This document shows positions 1 to 6,254 of a stretch of 10,226 nt of DNA, piece by piece. Position 1 is the first letter of the stretch, and every line of letters begins with the position of its first letter. Made by a program: the position numbers and the translations under genes. Source of the DNA: Syntrophobacterales bacterium (lineage in GTDB: Bacteria; Desulfobacterota; Syntrophia; Syntrophales; UBA6807); the NCBI GenBank assembly GCA_021159265.1, contig JAGGSD010000416.1, positions 1 through 10,226 on the forward strand, written 5' to 3'. Under the pieces are notes generated by a model that saw only the letters and a program-made list of their open reading frames with translations, was not told the origin of the DNA and ran no database searches.

Positions 1-441
1 TTTGCCCTTCGATTAAGGAGCATGGAAGCAATGCCCATTAAATCCAGGACATCGGTACTGGCTTGAGCATTGGCTCGCTGTTTCTTTGCATCATGGGCGT
101 TGACTCCTGCGATTAGCCATCCTTCGGAACGTAAAGCGCTTATAAAATTCTGCGCATAGGAGCCGACATCTTCTCCCCCAAAGAAGGCGTATTGGGGGTC
201 AATTCCACGATGGCGGCAAGAACTGAGAACTTGCTGAGTCAGATACTCAATGCCTTCAGGAGAATTTTTTACAGGGAATGGTCTTCGTAAAATATCCCCA
301 TAACCGCTACAGAACATAACAACATGCTCCTTTTTTGCATAATCGATTGGTATGCACATGACTTTTGCGTTGTTGCCGGCTTCCTCAAATAGTGTGTTCA
401 ATTCTTGACTTTGACAGGGAAAAATGGTTCTCTTTTTCATA
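1..441 (-). CDS. IS110-family transposase (DEDD/RuvC-like), N-terminal part, cut by window edge
   Basis: Read on the minus strand from ATG at 441-439, the frame stays open for 147 codons to the window edge. It begins MKKRTIFPCQSQELN. A strong ribosome binding site (AAGGAGGAG, complement of 449-457) precedes the ATG. The fragment matches the N-terminal RuvC-like domain of IS110 transposases. IPIDYAKKEH (residues 31-39) gives the first catalytic Asp (D33), FFGGEDVGSY (86-95) gives the Glu (E90), and VNAHDAKKQRANAQASTDVLD (113-133) gives the Asp pair at D130/D133, in place of the common KTDxxDA. These enzymes act as RNA-guided DNA recombinases with a C-terminal Ser domain, which lies outside the window. 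Family assignment is firm. Whether the gene is intact cannot be seen. Confidence 0.88.
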
Positions 442-599
442 GTGAAGCTCCTCCTTTTTTGCAGCTGCTTCATTGCAGACTGCTATTAAATTATGCCACC
501 GGAGTGATCCGGATGGCTCTCCAAGGGGGAGTTTCGCATAATTTAAGAAAAAAATTAATCAAATATGTGCAGCTAAAAACCAAAATATCTAATGACACC
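442..599 (-). ncRNA. candidate IS110 bridge RNA / structured transposase leader
   Basis: This 158-base non-coding stretch lies directly upstream of the IS110 transposase, where IS110-group elements encode the bridge RNA that pairs with donor and target DNA. A perfect 11-bp inverted repeat, TTAAATTATGC (486-496) and GCATAATTTAA (536-546), encloses two smaller hairpins: CCGGA-GTGA-TCCGG (499-512) and a GC-rich stem at 517-531. A further imperfect hairpin built from GCAG/CTGC words sits at 463-483, next to the transposase ribosome binding site. The nested-stem layout suits a structured RNA. The role as bridge RNA is inferred from family and position. I could not match loop sequences to donor or target because only one end is visible. 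Confidence 0.4.
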
Positions 600-675
600 C
601 CAAGTTATAGAGTTGGGGAGGCTCCGCGAGCTCACCCAAAAGGGCTCACTCGCCTCCCCAACATCTATAACTTGG
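600..675. repeat. long imperfect palindrome (23-bp stem) between IS110 end and coiled-coil gene
   Basis: CCAAGTTATAGA (600-611) pairs with TCTATAACTTGG (664-675), and GTTGGGGAGGC (612-622) pairs with GCCTCCCCAAC (652-662). This makes 23 base pairs interrupted only by a bulged A at 663. The 29-base loop contains CCC-AAAA-GGG (635-644) and GCGAG/CTCGC words (626-630, 649-653) that could form a competing stem. No T-tract follows the stem on either strand, so it does not look like an intrinsic terminator. It may be a REP-like chromosomal repeat used as the IS target, or part of the element's end. The sequence alone does not decide. Confidence 0.85.
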
Positions 676-723
676 AAAGGTACCAGTTACAAACAATTAA
701 ACTAAAGAAAAGAGGTGCCGATT

Positions 724-1794
724 ATGACGGAAAAGAAAACTAAACAAATACAAAAGCCTACGATGAGCAATACAAAAAAAGAAATGCTCGACGCCTATAA
801 TGCGCTCTTAAAACAGCTTCAGGAAAAGAGGGATGCGGAGCTGAAACCGGAGCAAAGGATTGAGGAAAAAAGGGCAAAGGAGGTTATTGAGGCCGCAAGC
901 TCTCTGTCGTCCGAGGGGGTCGTAAAGGGGATCGGCAGCCTCAAGCTCGACATAAGCAGGACGTTGACCCAGATTTCAGATAAGCTGGAAGACGAGGTGA
1001 ACAGGCTGAACGGCATCCAGAAAGCTATTGATATCAAAGAGGAAGAGATAAAGGAGCTGTATGAGATAGAAAAATCAGCGGCTGCGCTGGCTGCGCTCAT
1101 AGAGGCCCAGAACCGGAAGCGGCAGGAATTTGAATTCGAAATGGCCGTAAAGAAAGATGATTTGATGCGGGAGATTGAGAAAACCCGCGCAGAGTGGGAA
1201 AAAGAAAAAGAAAAGTATGAAACGGAAACAAAAGAACAGAATTCTGCGGAAAAAAAGAAGCGTGAACGAGAGAAGGAAGAGTTCCAGTACAACTTTAAGC
1301 GGGAACAACAGCTTCTGAAAGATGAATTCGAAGACGAAAAGGCGAAACTCGAAAGGAACATTCAGCTTAAAAGGGAGCAGGCGGAAAAGGAACTGGCGGA
1401 AAGAGAAAAGGTGATAAGCGAAAAAGAAGAAGAACTGAATGAGCTGCGGCAAAAAGTGAGCGCATTTCCAAAGGAACTGGAAACGGCCGTCAATAAAGCC
1501 GTGAAGGAAGTGACCGAAAAAATTACAGCAGAAGCTAAAAACAGAGAGCAATTGATGAACAAGGAATTTGAAGGTGAACGAAGGGTGCTCACTACCAGGA
1601 TCGAATCTCTTGAAAAAACGGTAAAAGGGCAGAGTGAACAGATCGCAAAACTTTCCGCGCAGCTCGAAAAATCATATCAGAAGGTGGAAGATATCGCTGT
1701 CAAGGCGATAGACGGTTCTTCTAATCTGAAGTCGCTTGCGAACCTGCAGCAGATGATGGCGGACCAGACGAAGGGGCAATCACAGGAGAAATAG
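724..1794 (+). CDS. conserved coiled-coil protein of unknown function
   Basis: The product is 356 residues, starting MTEKKTKQIQKPT. ATG 724 is preferred over the in-frame GTG at 715 because GAGGTG (712-717) sits 6 bases before the ATG as its ribosome binding site and would overlap the GTG. There is no signal peptide or membrane segment, so it is probably cytoplasmic. Residues ~5-50 look helical and are followed by GVVKGIGSLKLDISRTLTQ, a non-coil segment that may be a small conserved head. Residues ~90-250 are a highly charged Glu/Lys coiled coil. The tail contains a second short coil and a conserved-looking SYQKVEDIAVKAIDGSS before a Gln/Met-rich end. I recall similar uncharacterised proteins in deltaproteobacteria but assign no function. 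The gene is followed after 41 bases by another unknown gene on the same strand. Confidence 0.85.
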   Translation: MTEKKTKQIQKPTMSNTKKEMLDAYNALLKQLQEKRDAELKPEQRIEEKRAKEVIEAASSLSSEGVVKGIGSLKLDISRTLTQISDKLEDEVNRLNGIQKAIDIKEEEIKELYEIEKSAAALAALIEAQNRKRQEFEFEMAVKKDDLMREIEKTRAEWEKEKEKYETETKEQNSAEKKKREREKEEFQYNFKREQQLLKDEFEDEKAKLERNIQLKREQAEKELAEREKVISEKEEELNELRQKVSAFPKELETAVNKAVKEVTEKITAEAKNREQLMNKEFEGERRVLTTRIESLEKTVKGQSEQIAKLSAQLEKSYQKVEDIAVKAIDGSSNLKSLANLQQMMADQTKGQSQEK

Positions 1795-1835
1795 AAAACG
1801 GCTCAACTTGAGAGAAAACAGGGCAATAATGCAGC

Positions 1836-2333
1836 ATGGGGAAATGCATGGATCCACGGATATTAAGTGAGTATTTCAAAAAGTGTTTTATTGCGGTAGA
1901 TGGTCTCTGGTTTATGATGTTGGAAAAGGCGGATTCATTTGACAAGGCCCTTGAGATTGATCGCAGGGTATGGGAAATACTGCCCAAGATACAGGCCAGG
2001 AAGATAAAAGAGTTGTTAGGAGCGAAAGCTGCCACCGTGGATGATCTTGTAAATGTCCTCAAGTTTAAGTTGGATACCGAAGATTTTGTGAGTGAGTTCC
2101 GGAGGGAAGGTTCACAGATTAATGTCATCATCAGGAAATGTCACTGGTTCACTTTGTTAAAACAATCTAATCGAGAACATCTGGCAGAGAAGATCGGTAG
2201 CGTGATATGTTCTGTCGAATACGGTGTATTTGCCAGGGAATTTATGAAAGATGTGGGTTTTGAGATAACATCACGGCGGTGTTCGGGGGACGAGTTTTGC
2301 TCATTTGTGTTTAAAGTGAACAGTCTGGAATAA
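1836..2333 (+). CDS. DUF6125-like small protein (possible V4R/ATC-hydrolase-like fold)
   Basis: This is a 165-residue protein without signal peptide or membrane helix. I recognise the pattern YFKKCFIAVDGLWFMMLEK near the N-terminus, WEILPKIQARKIKELL (46-61), CHWFTLLKQSNREHL (102-116), ICSVEYGVFAREF (124-136) and a C-terminal CSGDEFCSFVF (149-159). They resemble DUF6125 proteins and the related L-2-amino-thiazoline-4-carboxylate hydrolase-like group. Cys102, His115, Cys125, Glu128, Cys149 and Cys155 could form a ligand or metal site, but that is inference. Two starts are possible. ATG 1848 (MDPRILSEYFKK) has GGGG at 1838-1841 in ribosome-binding position and fits the family's usual beginning better. 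ATG 1836 is the longer choice. Function is unknown. It is co-directional with its neighbours, with spacers of 41 and 59 bases. Confidence 0.75.
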   Translation: MGKCMDPRILSEYFKKCFIAVDGLWFMMLEKADSFDKALEIDRRVWEILPKIQARKIKELLGAKAATVDDLVNVLKFKLDTEDFVSEFRREGSQINVIIRKCHWFTLLKQSNREHLAEKIGSVICSVEYGVFAREFMKDVGFEITSRRCSGDEFCSFVFKVNSLE

Positions 2334-2392
2334 TCCGAAGAAAAAAGTCTGTGTCAGCCCGTATGTGTCTGTGGCTAAAAAATAACCTTCGT

Positions 2393-3286
2393 ATGAAAAA
2401 TTATAACACCAAAACATTTTTTCTGTTGCCTCTTATAATATTATTCTTTTCTCTGCCCGCAGTTAGCGCAGAGGTGTATATTGACGAATTGGGAAGACAG
2501 GTCAATATTCCCTCCTGTCCGGAGAGAATCGTCTCTCTGGCGCCTAATATAACAGAAACACTTTTTGCCCTTGGTCTGGATAAGGAAATCGTGGGGGTGA
2601 CGATGTTCAGTAATTATCCTGAAGCTGCCGGGTCAAAGCCGAAAGTGGGAAGTTTTATCAATATCTCTCTTGAGAAGGTTGTTTCTCTGAGTCCCGATCT
2701 GATCATTGCTACCGCAAATGGGAACAAAAAGGAAAGTGTCCGGCAGATGGAGAGGGTCGGCCTACCCGTTTTCGTCATCAACCCGGAAAGTTTTGAGGAA
2801 ATATTCAAAACTGTATTAAACATTGGCAGAATCACGGGAAGGAAAAACGAAGCAAATATACTTGTCGGCAATTTGCAAAAAAGAATTAAGACGATTGTTT
2901 CGTTGACTAAGAATTTGAAAAAACCGAGAGTGTTTTTCCAGATAGGTATCAATCCTATTGTTACAGTCGGCAGGAGCACGCTTCACAATAAGTTGATAGA
3001 ACTCGCCGGCGGAGTAAACGTCTTCGGCGATGTGGCAATCAAATACCCCCGCTGCAGTATGGAAGATGTAATTGCGGGGAAACCGGACATCATAATCGTG
3101 TCATCCATGAAAAGAGGGGGAGATTTCCTCCGCATAAGAAACAAATGGAAAAAATGGGGAAATATCCCCGCAGTTAAGTACGACAGGATTTACATCGTTG
3201 AATCGGATTTGATAGACCATTCATCGCCTCGAATTGTGGATGGATTGGAGGAAATGGCCAGGATTATTCATCCGGAAATTAAATAG
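2393..3286 (+). CDS. BtuF-like periplasmic substrate-binding protein (cobalamin/metal-chelate type)
   Basis: The product is a class III (helical-backbone) substrate-binding protein of 297 residues that would capture a cobalamin, siderophore or similar chelate in the periplasm for an ABC importer. ATG 2393 is chosen over an upstream GTG at 2351 because it starts directly at a signal peptide, MKNYNTKTFFLLPLIILFF, with a cleavage site after AVSA (residue 26). Family marks include the opening EVYIDELGRQVNIP, RIVSLAPNITETLFALG (45-61), VGSFINISLEKVVSLSPDLII, and the closing SSPRIVDGLEEMARIIHPE (277-295), which is very BtuF-like. The lobe-linking helix is present, so the protein looks complete. No lipobox is seen; C42 is internal. 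No permease or ATPase gene is in the window. The exbB-exbD-tonB genes start 265 bases downstream, which suits a shared uptake role. The ligand cannot be read from the sequence. Confidence 0.88.
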   Translation: MKNYNTKTFFLLPLIILFFSLPAVSAEVYIDELGRQVNIPSCPERIVSLAPNITETLFALGLDKEIVGVTMFSNYPEAAGSKPKVGSFINISLEKVVSLSPDLIIATANGNKKESVRQMERVGLPVFVINPESFEEIFKTVLNIGRITGRKNEANILVGNLQKRIKTIVSLTKNLKKPRVFFQIGINPIVTVGRSTLHNKLIELAGGVNVFGDVAIKYPRCSMEDVIAGKPDIIIVSSMKRGGDFLRIRNKWKKWGNIPAVKYDRIYIVESDLIDHSSPRIVDGLEEMARIIHPEIK

Positions 3287-3298
3287 ACTGAAGGCGGA

Positions 3299-3342
3299 AG
3301 GCTGAAGACTGTTAGATCACCTCCGTTCCCGGTCTTCAACCT
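3299..3342 (+). repeat. hairpin downstream of the BtuF-like gene
   Basis: AGGCTGAAGAC (3299-3309) and GTCTTCAACCT (3332-3342) are inverted, matching at 10 of 11 positions with a 22-base loop. The hairpin starts 13 bases after the stop codon at 3286. No T-run follows, so an intrinsic terminator is unlikely. CTGAAG also occurs as a direct repeat at 3288-3293 and 3302-3307. The arrangement resembles an inserted or dispersed repeat. Confidence 0.55.
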
Positions 3343-3345
3343 AAT

Positions 3346-3358
3346 GCGGCAAAGCCGC
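3346..3358 (+). repeat. short palindrome GCGGC-AAA-GCCGC (copy 1)
   Basis: This is a perfect 5-bp stem with an AAA loop, extended by AA at 3359-3360. The same 15-base word, GCGGCAAAGCCGCAA, recurs at 7795-7809 on the opposite strand, directly after the nfi stop codon. Both copies lie 3' of a gene in the same orientation relative to that gene (60 bases and 1 base after the stop codon). Confidence 0.75.
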
Positions 3359-3375
3359 AAAGTTATCAGGGATCA

Positions 3376-3472
3376 GGTGTCGGGGATCAGCAAAAGACAA
3401 CGGTTGCTCATTGGGCTTTTGGCATGATGAAACATATTGTAAAAACACCCCCGATTCCTGACCCCTGACACC
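3376..3472. repeat. imperfect inverted repeat in the exbB upstream spacer
   Basis: GGTGTCGGGGATCAG (3376-3390) matches the reverse complement of CTGACCCCTGACACC (3458-3472) at 13 of 15 positions, with 67 bases between the arms. Each arm is itself built from GATCAG/GTCAG-type words; GATCAG occurs at both 3371 and 3385 regions. No coding potential is seen between the arms. It looks like a small dispersed or miniature element. Mobility is inferred. Confidence 0.55.
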
Positions 3473-3551
3473 AGCATCTGCGCGAAAAACGCAGTTGTGT
3501 AATAAAGACTCTAAACGTCTGAGCAGCTACAAATAGAAAGGATTATGTATT

Positions 3552-4172
3552 ATGCTGGATTATTTTTATCAGGGGGGACCGGTAATGTACCCGCTTCTTT
3601 TTTGTTCCCTCTTATCCCTCACCCTGATCATAGAAAGAGGAATCTTCTGGATCAGAGAAGAAAAAAACCGCGACAGAAAACTGCTGGATGAATTTATGGA
3701 CCTGATTGAGCAAAACAAACTTGACGAGGCCAGGGAACTTATAGATGACACAAAAGATTATATTATCCGTGTCATGGTTTGCGGAACGGTCCATCGTGAA
3801 TTTTCGTTACGGGACGCACTTAAGATGAGCGCCGATGAAGAAATTGCTCGCATGAGGCGATACCTGCCTGTCATCGATACGATGATTACCCTCTCGCCGC
3901 TCCTGGGAATTCTCGGAACTGTAACCGGTATCATTTCCTCGTTTCATATGCTTGGCACTGTCGGAGTAGAACATCCAGCGATGATTACAGAGGGTATTGC
4001 ACAGGCCTTGCTTACAACTGCCTTCGGCCTTATCATCGCAATATTCAGCCTGATACCGTACAACTATTTTCTATCAAAGATTGAAAAAGCCACACTGGAA
4101 ATTGAAAAATATGGCACTGATCTGGAAATTATCTTTGAAAAGCATAAAAATGAGGAAGACAGATCAAGATGA
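3552..4172 (+). CDS. exbB: ExbB/TolQ-type proton channel protein
   Basis: The 206-residue product fits the MotA/TolQ/ExbB family, which forms the pentameric inner-membrane channel that uses proton-motive force to energise TonB. It has a first transmembrane helix at residues ~12-30 (VMYPLLFCSLLSLTLIIERG), a cytoplasmic charged region at ~33-105, then two helices at ~108-132 (IDTMITLSPLLGILGTVTGIISSF) and ~145-170 (GIAQALLTTAFGLIIAIFSLIPYNYF). The family marks LSPLLGILGTVTG and ALLTTAFGL are intact. It is shorter than E. coli ExbB (244 residues), mainly at the N-terminus. The start has AGAAAGG ten bases upstream. Its stop overlaps exbD by 4 bases (ATGA). Coupling to TonB rather than TolA or a motor is argued by the tonB gene two positions downstream. 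Confidence 0.93.
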   Translation: MLDYFYQGGPVMYPLLFCSLLSLTLIIERGIFWIREEKNRDRKLLDEFMDLIEQNKLDEARELIDDTKDYIIRVMVCGTVHREFSLRDALKMSADEEIARMRRYLPVIDTMITLSPLLGILGTVTGIISSFHMLGTVGVEHPAMITEGIAQALLTTAFGLIIAIFSLIPYNYFLSKIEKATLEIEKYGTDLEIIFEKHKNEEDRSR

Positions 4173-4573
4173 AAATTCAAAGGCGATACACGGGAAAAGC
4201 CAGGATCGAAATGATACCGCTTATTGATGTCATCTTTCTCCTCCTGGTCACTTTTATTTTTTTCACTATGTCTATGACTATGCACAGAGGTTTGCCCGTT
4301 CAACTGCCGGCATCATCCACAGCCAAGGTAGAAAAGAAGAATTTTGCCGATATTACAATCAGGAAAGATGGGGAAATCTTTCTCGACAAAAAAGAGGTAA
4401 ATCTTTCAGGTCTCCTTAGACAATTAAGCACACTTCATCATAATTCTCCGGAAACAAAAGTCTTGATTTCGGGAGATAAGAAGGTACCCTACGAAACGAT
4501 CATCGCAGTTATGGACGCGGTAAGAAAATCCGGAATAACAGGGGTATCATTAGAGACAAAATGGAAGGAGTAA
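4169..4573 (+). CDS. exbD: ExbD biopolymer transport protein
   Basis: The 134-residue product has the ExbD/TolR layout: a short basic cytoplasmic tail, one transmembrane helix (residues ~14-36, IEMIPLIDVIFLLLVTFIFF) and a periplasmic domain. D20 in PLIDVIFLLL is the position of the essential proton-carrying Asp (D25 in E. coli ExbD). The periplasmic part contains ITIRKDGEIFLDKKEV and VLISGDKKVPYETIIAVMDAVRKSGITGVSLET, typical of the family. It starts inside the end of exbB (4-base ATGA overlap) and itself overlaps tonB by 13 bases, so translational coupling is likely. The length is close to E. coli ExbD (141). Assignment is secure. Confidence 0.94.
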   Translation: MKIQRRYTGKARIEMIPLIDVIFLLLVTFIFFTMSMTMHRGLPVQLPASSTAKVEKKNFADITIRKDGEIFLDKKEVNLSGLLRQLSTLHHNSPETKVLISGDKKVPYETIIAVMDAVRKSGITGVSLETKWKE

Positions 4574-5250
4574 AATTAAAAAAAGATCTGCTCTTTGCGG
4601 TTTCCTTAGCCTTGGTTATTCATGTATGCGTGGCCTTTACACGGATCCCTGTCGTTAACCCTGTCTTTCAGATAAAGACGGAGCAGCATAGATCCCTTGC
4701 AATTTCCTTTGTTTCTGCTTTCACAGAAGCAGAAAAGAAGATACCTGCTCCCCCGCTTATAAAAAGGAAAAAAAAGTTAATAGTTAAAAGGGAAAAAACA
4801 AAGAAAGAAATAATAAAAAAAGTGGCGGCCGGGAAGAAAAATATACCATCAAAAAGAAATATTGAGACCAAAATCCAGGAGCAAAGCGAGGCACAGCAAA
4901 GTAATAAAACCACCGTGGAGCCAAGTCATGTTCCCTCGTTCAGGACTGACACTCTGGAAAAAGAAGCAGAAATATTGCCGGCCATTCCACAATACGGAGA
5001 AAATCCACCGCCGGTTTATCCTTCTATTGCCAGGAGAAGGGGATATGAGGGGACAGTTTTGCTTTCTGTGGAGGTACTTGCTAATGGAGCGGTCGGTGAT
5101 TTAAGTGTAAAAAAATCTTCCGGCCATTCGATTCTTGACCGGGCAGCATTGAAAGCGGTCAAAAAATGGAAGTTCAAGCCGGCATCTCAATCCGGAATTC
5201 CATTTATTATGTGGGTAGATGTCCCGGTACGCTTTGAACTTAAAAAATAA
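4561..5250 (+). CDS. tonB: TonB energy-transducing protein
   Basis: The product is 229 residues. One N-terminal transmembrane anchor lies at ~9-28, with His21 in the helix, comparable to the conserved TonB His. A periplasmic linker follows at ~55-145. The C-terminal TonB domain (~148-229) shows NPPPVYPSIARRRGYEGTVLLS, VEVLANGAVGDLSVKKSSGH and LDRAALKAVKKWKFKPA. The C-terminal domain contacts TonB boxes of outer-membrane receptors. The linker is unusual: it is Lys/Ile/Glu-rich (e.g. IKRKKKLIVKREKTKK at 67-82) and has few of the Pro-Glu/Pro-Lys repeats of classical TonB. The start overlaps exbD by 13 bases, and the stop overlaps the next gene by one base (TAATG). No TonB-dependent receptor is in the window, so the cargo is unknown. 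Confidence 0.93.
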   Translation: MEGVKLKKDLLFAVSLALVIHVCVAFTRIPVVNPVFQIKTEQHRSLAISFVSAFTEAEKKIPAPPLIKRKKKLIVKREKTKKEIIKKVAAGKKNIPSKRNIETKIQEQSEAQQSNKTTVEPSHVPSFRTDTLEKEAEILPAIPQYGENPPPVYPSIARRRGYEGTVLLSVEVLANGAVGDLSVKKSSGHSILDRAALKAVKKWKFKPASQSGIPFIMWVDVPVRFELKK

Positions 5251-6254
5251 TGACTAGATTTAATATCAAAATATTTTCAATATCGCTGATGATCCTGTAT
5301 GCTTTGTTTCTGTCTCCGACATGGACATTAGCCAGACAGGCAACATCGTCAAATACTTATTATCTTCAGGGGAATAAATATTTAGCAAGGAACAAGTTGC
5401 GCAAAGCAATAAAAAATTATAAAACAGCTATAAAAATCAATCCGAAAGTAGCCAGGTATTATTACAAGCTGGCGAGAGCATATCAGAAAAGGGGATCAAT
5501 TAATGAAGCAATAATCAATTATACAAAAACTGTGGACATTGACCCAAAGTATTACCGGGCATATTCAGGCCTTGGTGACATCTTCTTGGAAAAAGGAGAG
5601 CGTCAAAAGGCTGTTTCGTATTATGAAATTTACATCAGTCGATGTTCCAGAAAGTCCGAAAAGTATTATTTCCGCGGCAGAATTTGTGACATAAAGGGCA
5701 ATAACAATGAAGCTGTAAAAGAATACCAAAAAGCGTTGAAATGTCGCCCAAAGTATTTTGAAGCCCTCTGTAGTCTCGCGGCAATTTATGCAGAACAGGA
5801 GGAATTTGAAAAGGCCGCTGACTATTACCTGCGGGCCAGGAAAATAAGATGTTACGACGAAGAAACTCTTGTAAATCTGGGAATGGTCTACACGAAATTG
5901 AAAAGATTTCGAAATGCCCTGAAGGTATTGAATGTTGCCCTTAAGATAAATCCTTTCAACAAAGATACACGATTTTACCTCGGCAAGGCCTATTATGGAA
6001 AAGGAAACATTGATCAGGCTATAAAACAAACAAAGAAAGCGCTTAAACTAGATCCCGATAATTCAGAGATACATTTTACGCTCGGTTTGTATTATGATAA
6101 AAAAGGGTGGCAGGATATGGCTGTCGCTGAATATAAAGAAGCGCTTTACCTGAACCCGGATTACTTATTTAATAAGGTGGAAATGCTTAATCGCAGGGAA
6201 ATTCCCGACATGCAACAAGATAGAAAATCAAAGGAGGCAAAGGAAAACAATTGA
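5250..6254 (+). CDS. secreted TPR-repeat protein of the TonB operon
   Basis: The 334-residue product begins with a signal peptide (MTRFNIKIFSISLMILYALFLSPTWTLA, likely cleavage near residue 28). About eight tetratricopeptide repeats fill residues ~35-303. Several carry the W/Y-L-G-Y-F-A-P spacing, such as YYKLARAYQKRGSINEAIINYTKTVDIDP and HFTLGLYYDKKGWQDMAVAEYKEALYLNP. The C-terminal ~30 residues are charged and unordered. TPR arrays are protein-interaction scaffolds. An export signal places this one in the periplasm or attached to a membrane. Start ATG overlaps the tonB stop by one base and the end overlaps pyrE by four, so it is co-translated with both. A role as a periplasmic partner of TonB/ExbBD is inferred from this linkage only. 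There is no lipobox Cys in the signal region. Confidence 0.85.
   Translation: MTRFNIKIFSISLMILYALFLSPTWTLARQATSSNTYYLQGNKYLARNKLRKAIKNYKTAIKINPKVARYYYKLARAYQKRGSINEAIINYTKTVDIDPKYYRAYSGLGDIFLEKGERQKAVSYYEIYISRCSRKSEKYYFRGRICDIKGNNNEAVKEYQKALKCRPKYFEALCSLAAIYAEQEEFEKAADYYLRARKIRCYDEETLVNLGMVYTKLKRFRNALKVLNVALKINPFNKDTRFYLGKAYYGKGNIDQAIKQTKKALKLDPDNSEIHFTLGLYYDKKGWQDMAVAEYKEALYLNPDYLFNKVEMLNRREIPDMQQDRKSKEAKENN

Larger units (their letters stand above)
1..599 (-). mobile_element. IS110-family insertion sequence, partial (left end plus 5' part of transposase)
   Basis: The element is recognised from its transposase (441 to 1, minus strand), which continues beyond the left edge of the window, and from a long structured non-coding leader upstream of it. 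IS110-group elements characteristically have a non-coding left end in front of the transposase. The outer boundary is not determined. I place it provisionally just before the long palindrome at 600-675, but it could lie anywhere up to about 715, where the next gene's ribosome binding site begins. No flanking duplication is visible, as expected for this family, and only one end is present here. Confidence 0.6.
3287..3551 (+). other. intergenic spacer upstream of exbB with several repeats; no gene seen
   Basis: This 265-base gap holds no convincing reading frame. It carries a hairpin (3299-3342), a short palindrome (3346-3358) and an imperfect inverted repeat (3376-3472), described separately. 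It must also contain the promoter for the exbB operon unless that is transcribed from upstream, but I find no clear -35/-10 pair. AGAC-TCTAAAC-GTCT, near 3508-3522, is a small hairpin just before the exbB ribosome binding site. I looked for a cobalamin riboswitch, which would suit the neighbours, and saw no B12-box-like core. Confidence 0.7.

Noticed and set aside
600..675. Intrinsic terminator
   Set aside because: The stem is strong, but neither strand has a T-run after it.
405..743. Plus-strand open frame of 112 codons spanning the transposase start, its leader and the long palindrome
   Set aside because: It crosses the antisense start of the IS110 transposase and the palindrome, has no family resemblance or ribosome binding site, and runs into the next gene.
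819..1592. Minus-strand open frames rich in Phe and Ser opposite the coiled-coil gene
   Set aside because: They are antisense reflections of Lys/Glu-rich codons in the coiled-coil gene and show no protein family features.
2351..2392. GTG start for the BtuF-like gene, adding 14 residues
   Set aside because: The addition precedes the signal peptide and would disrupt its N-terminal position; ATG 2393 gives a normal signal peptide.
3287..3551. Cobalamin riboswitch before the TonB module
   Set aside because: Expected from the BtuF-like neighbour, but no conserved B12-box-like core or suitable multi-stem fold is visible.
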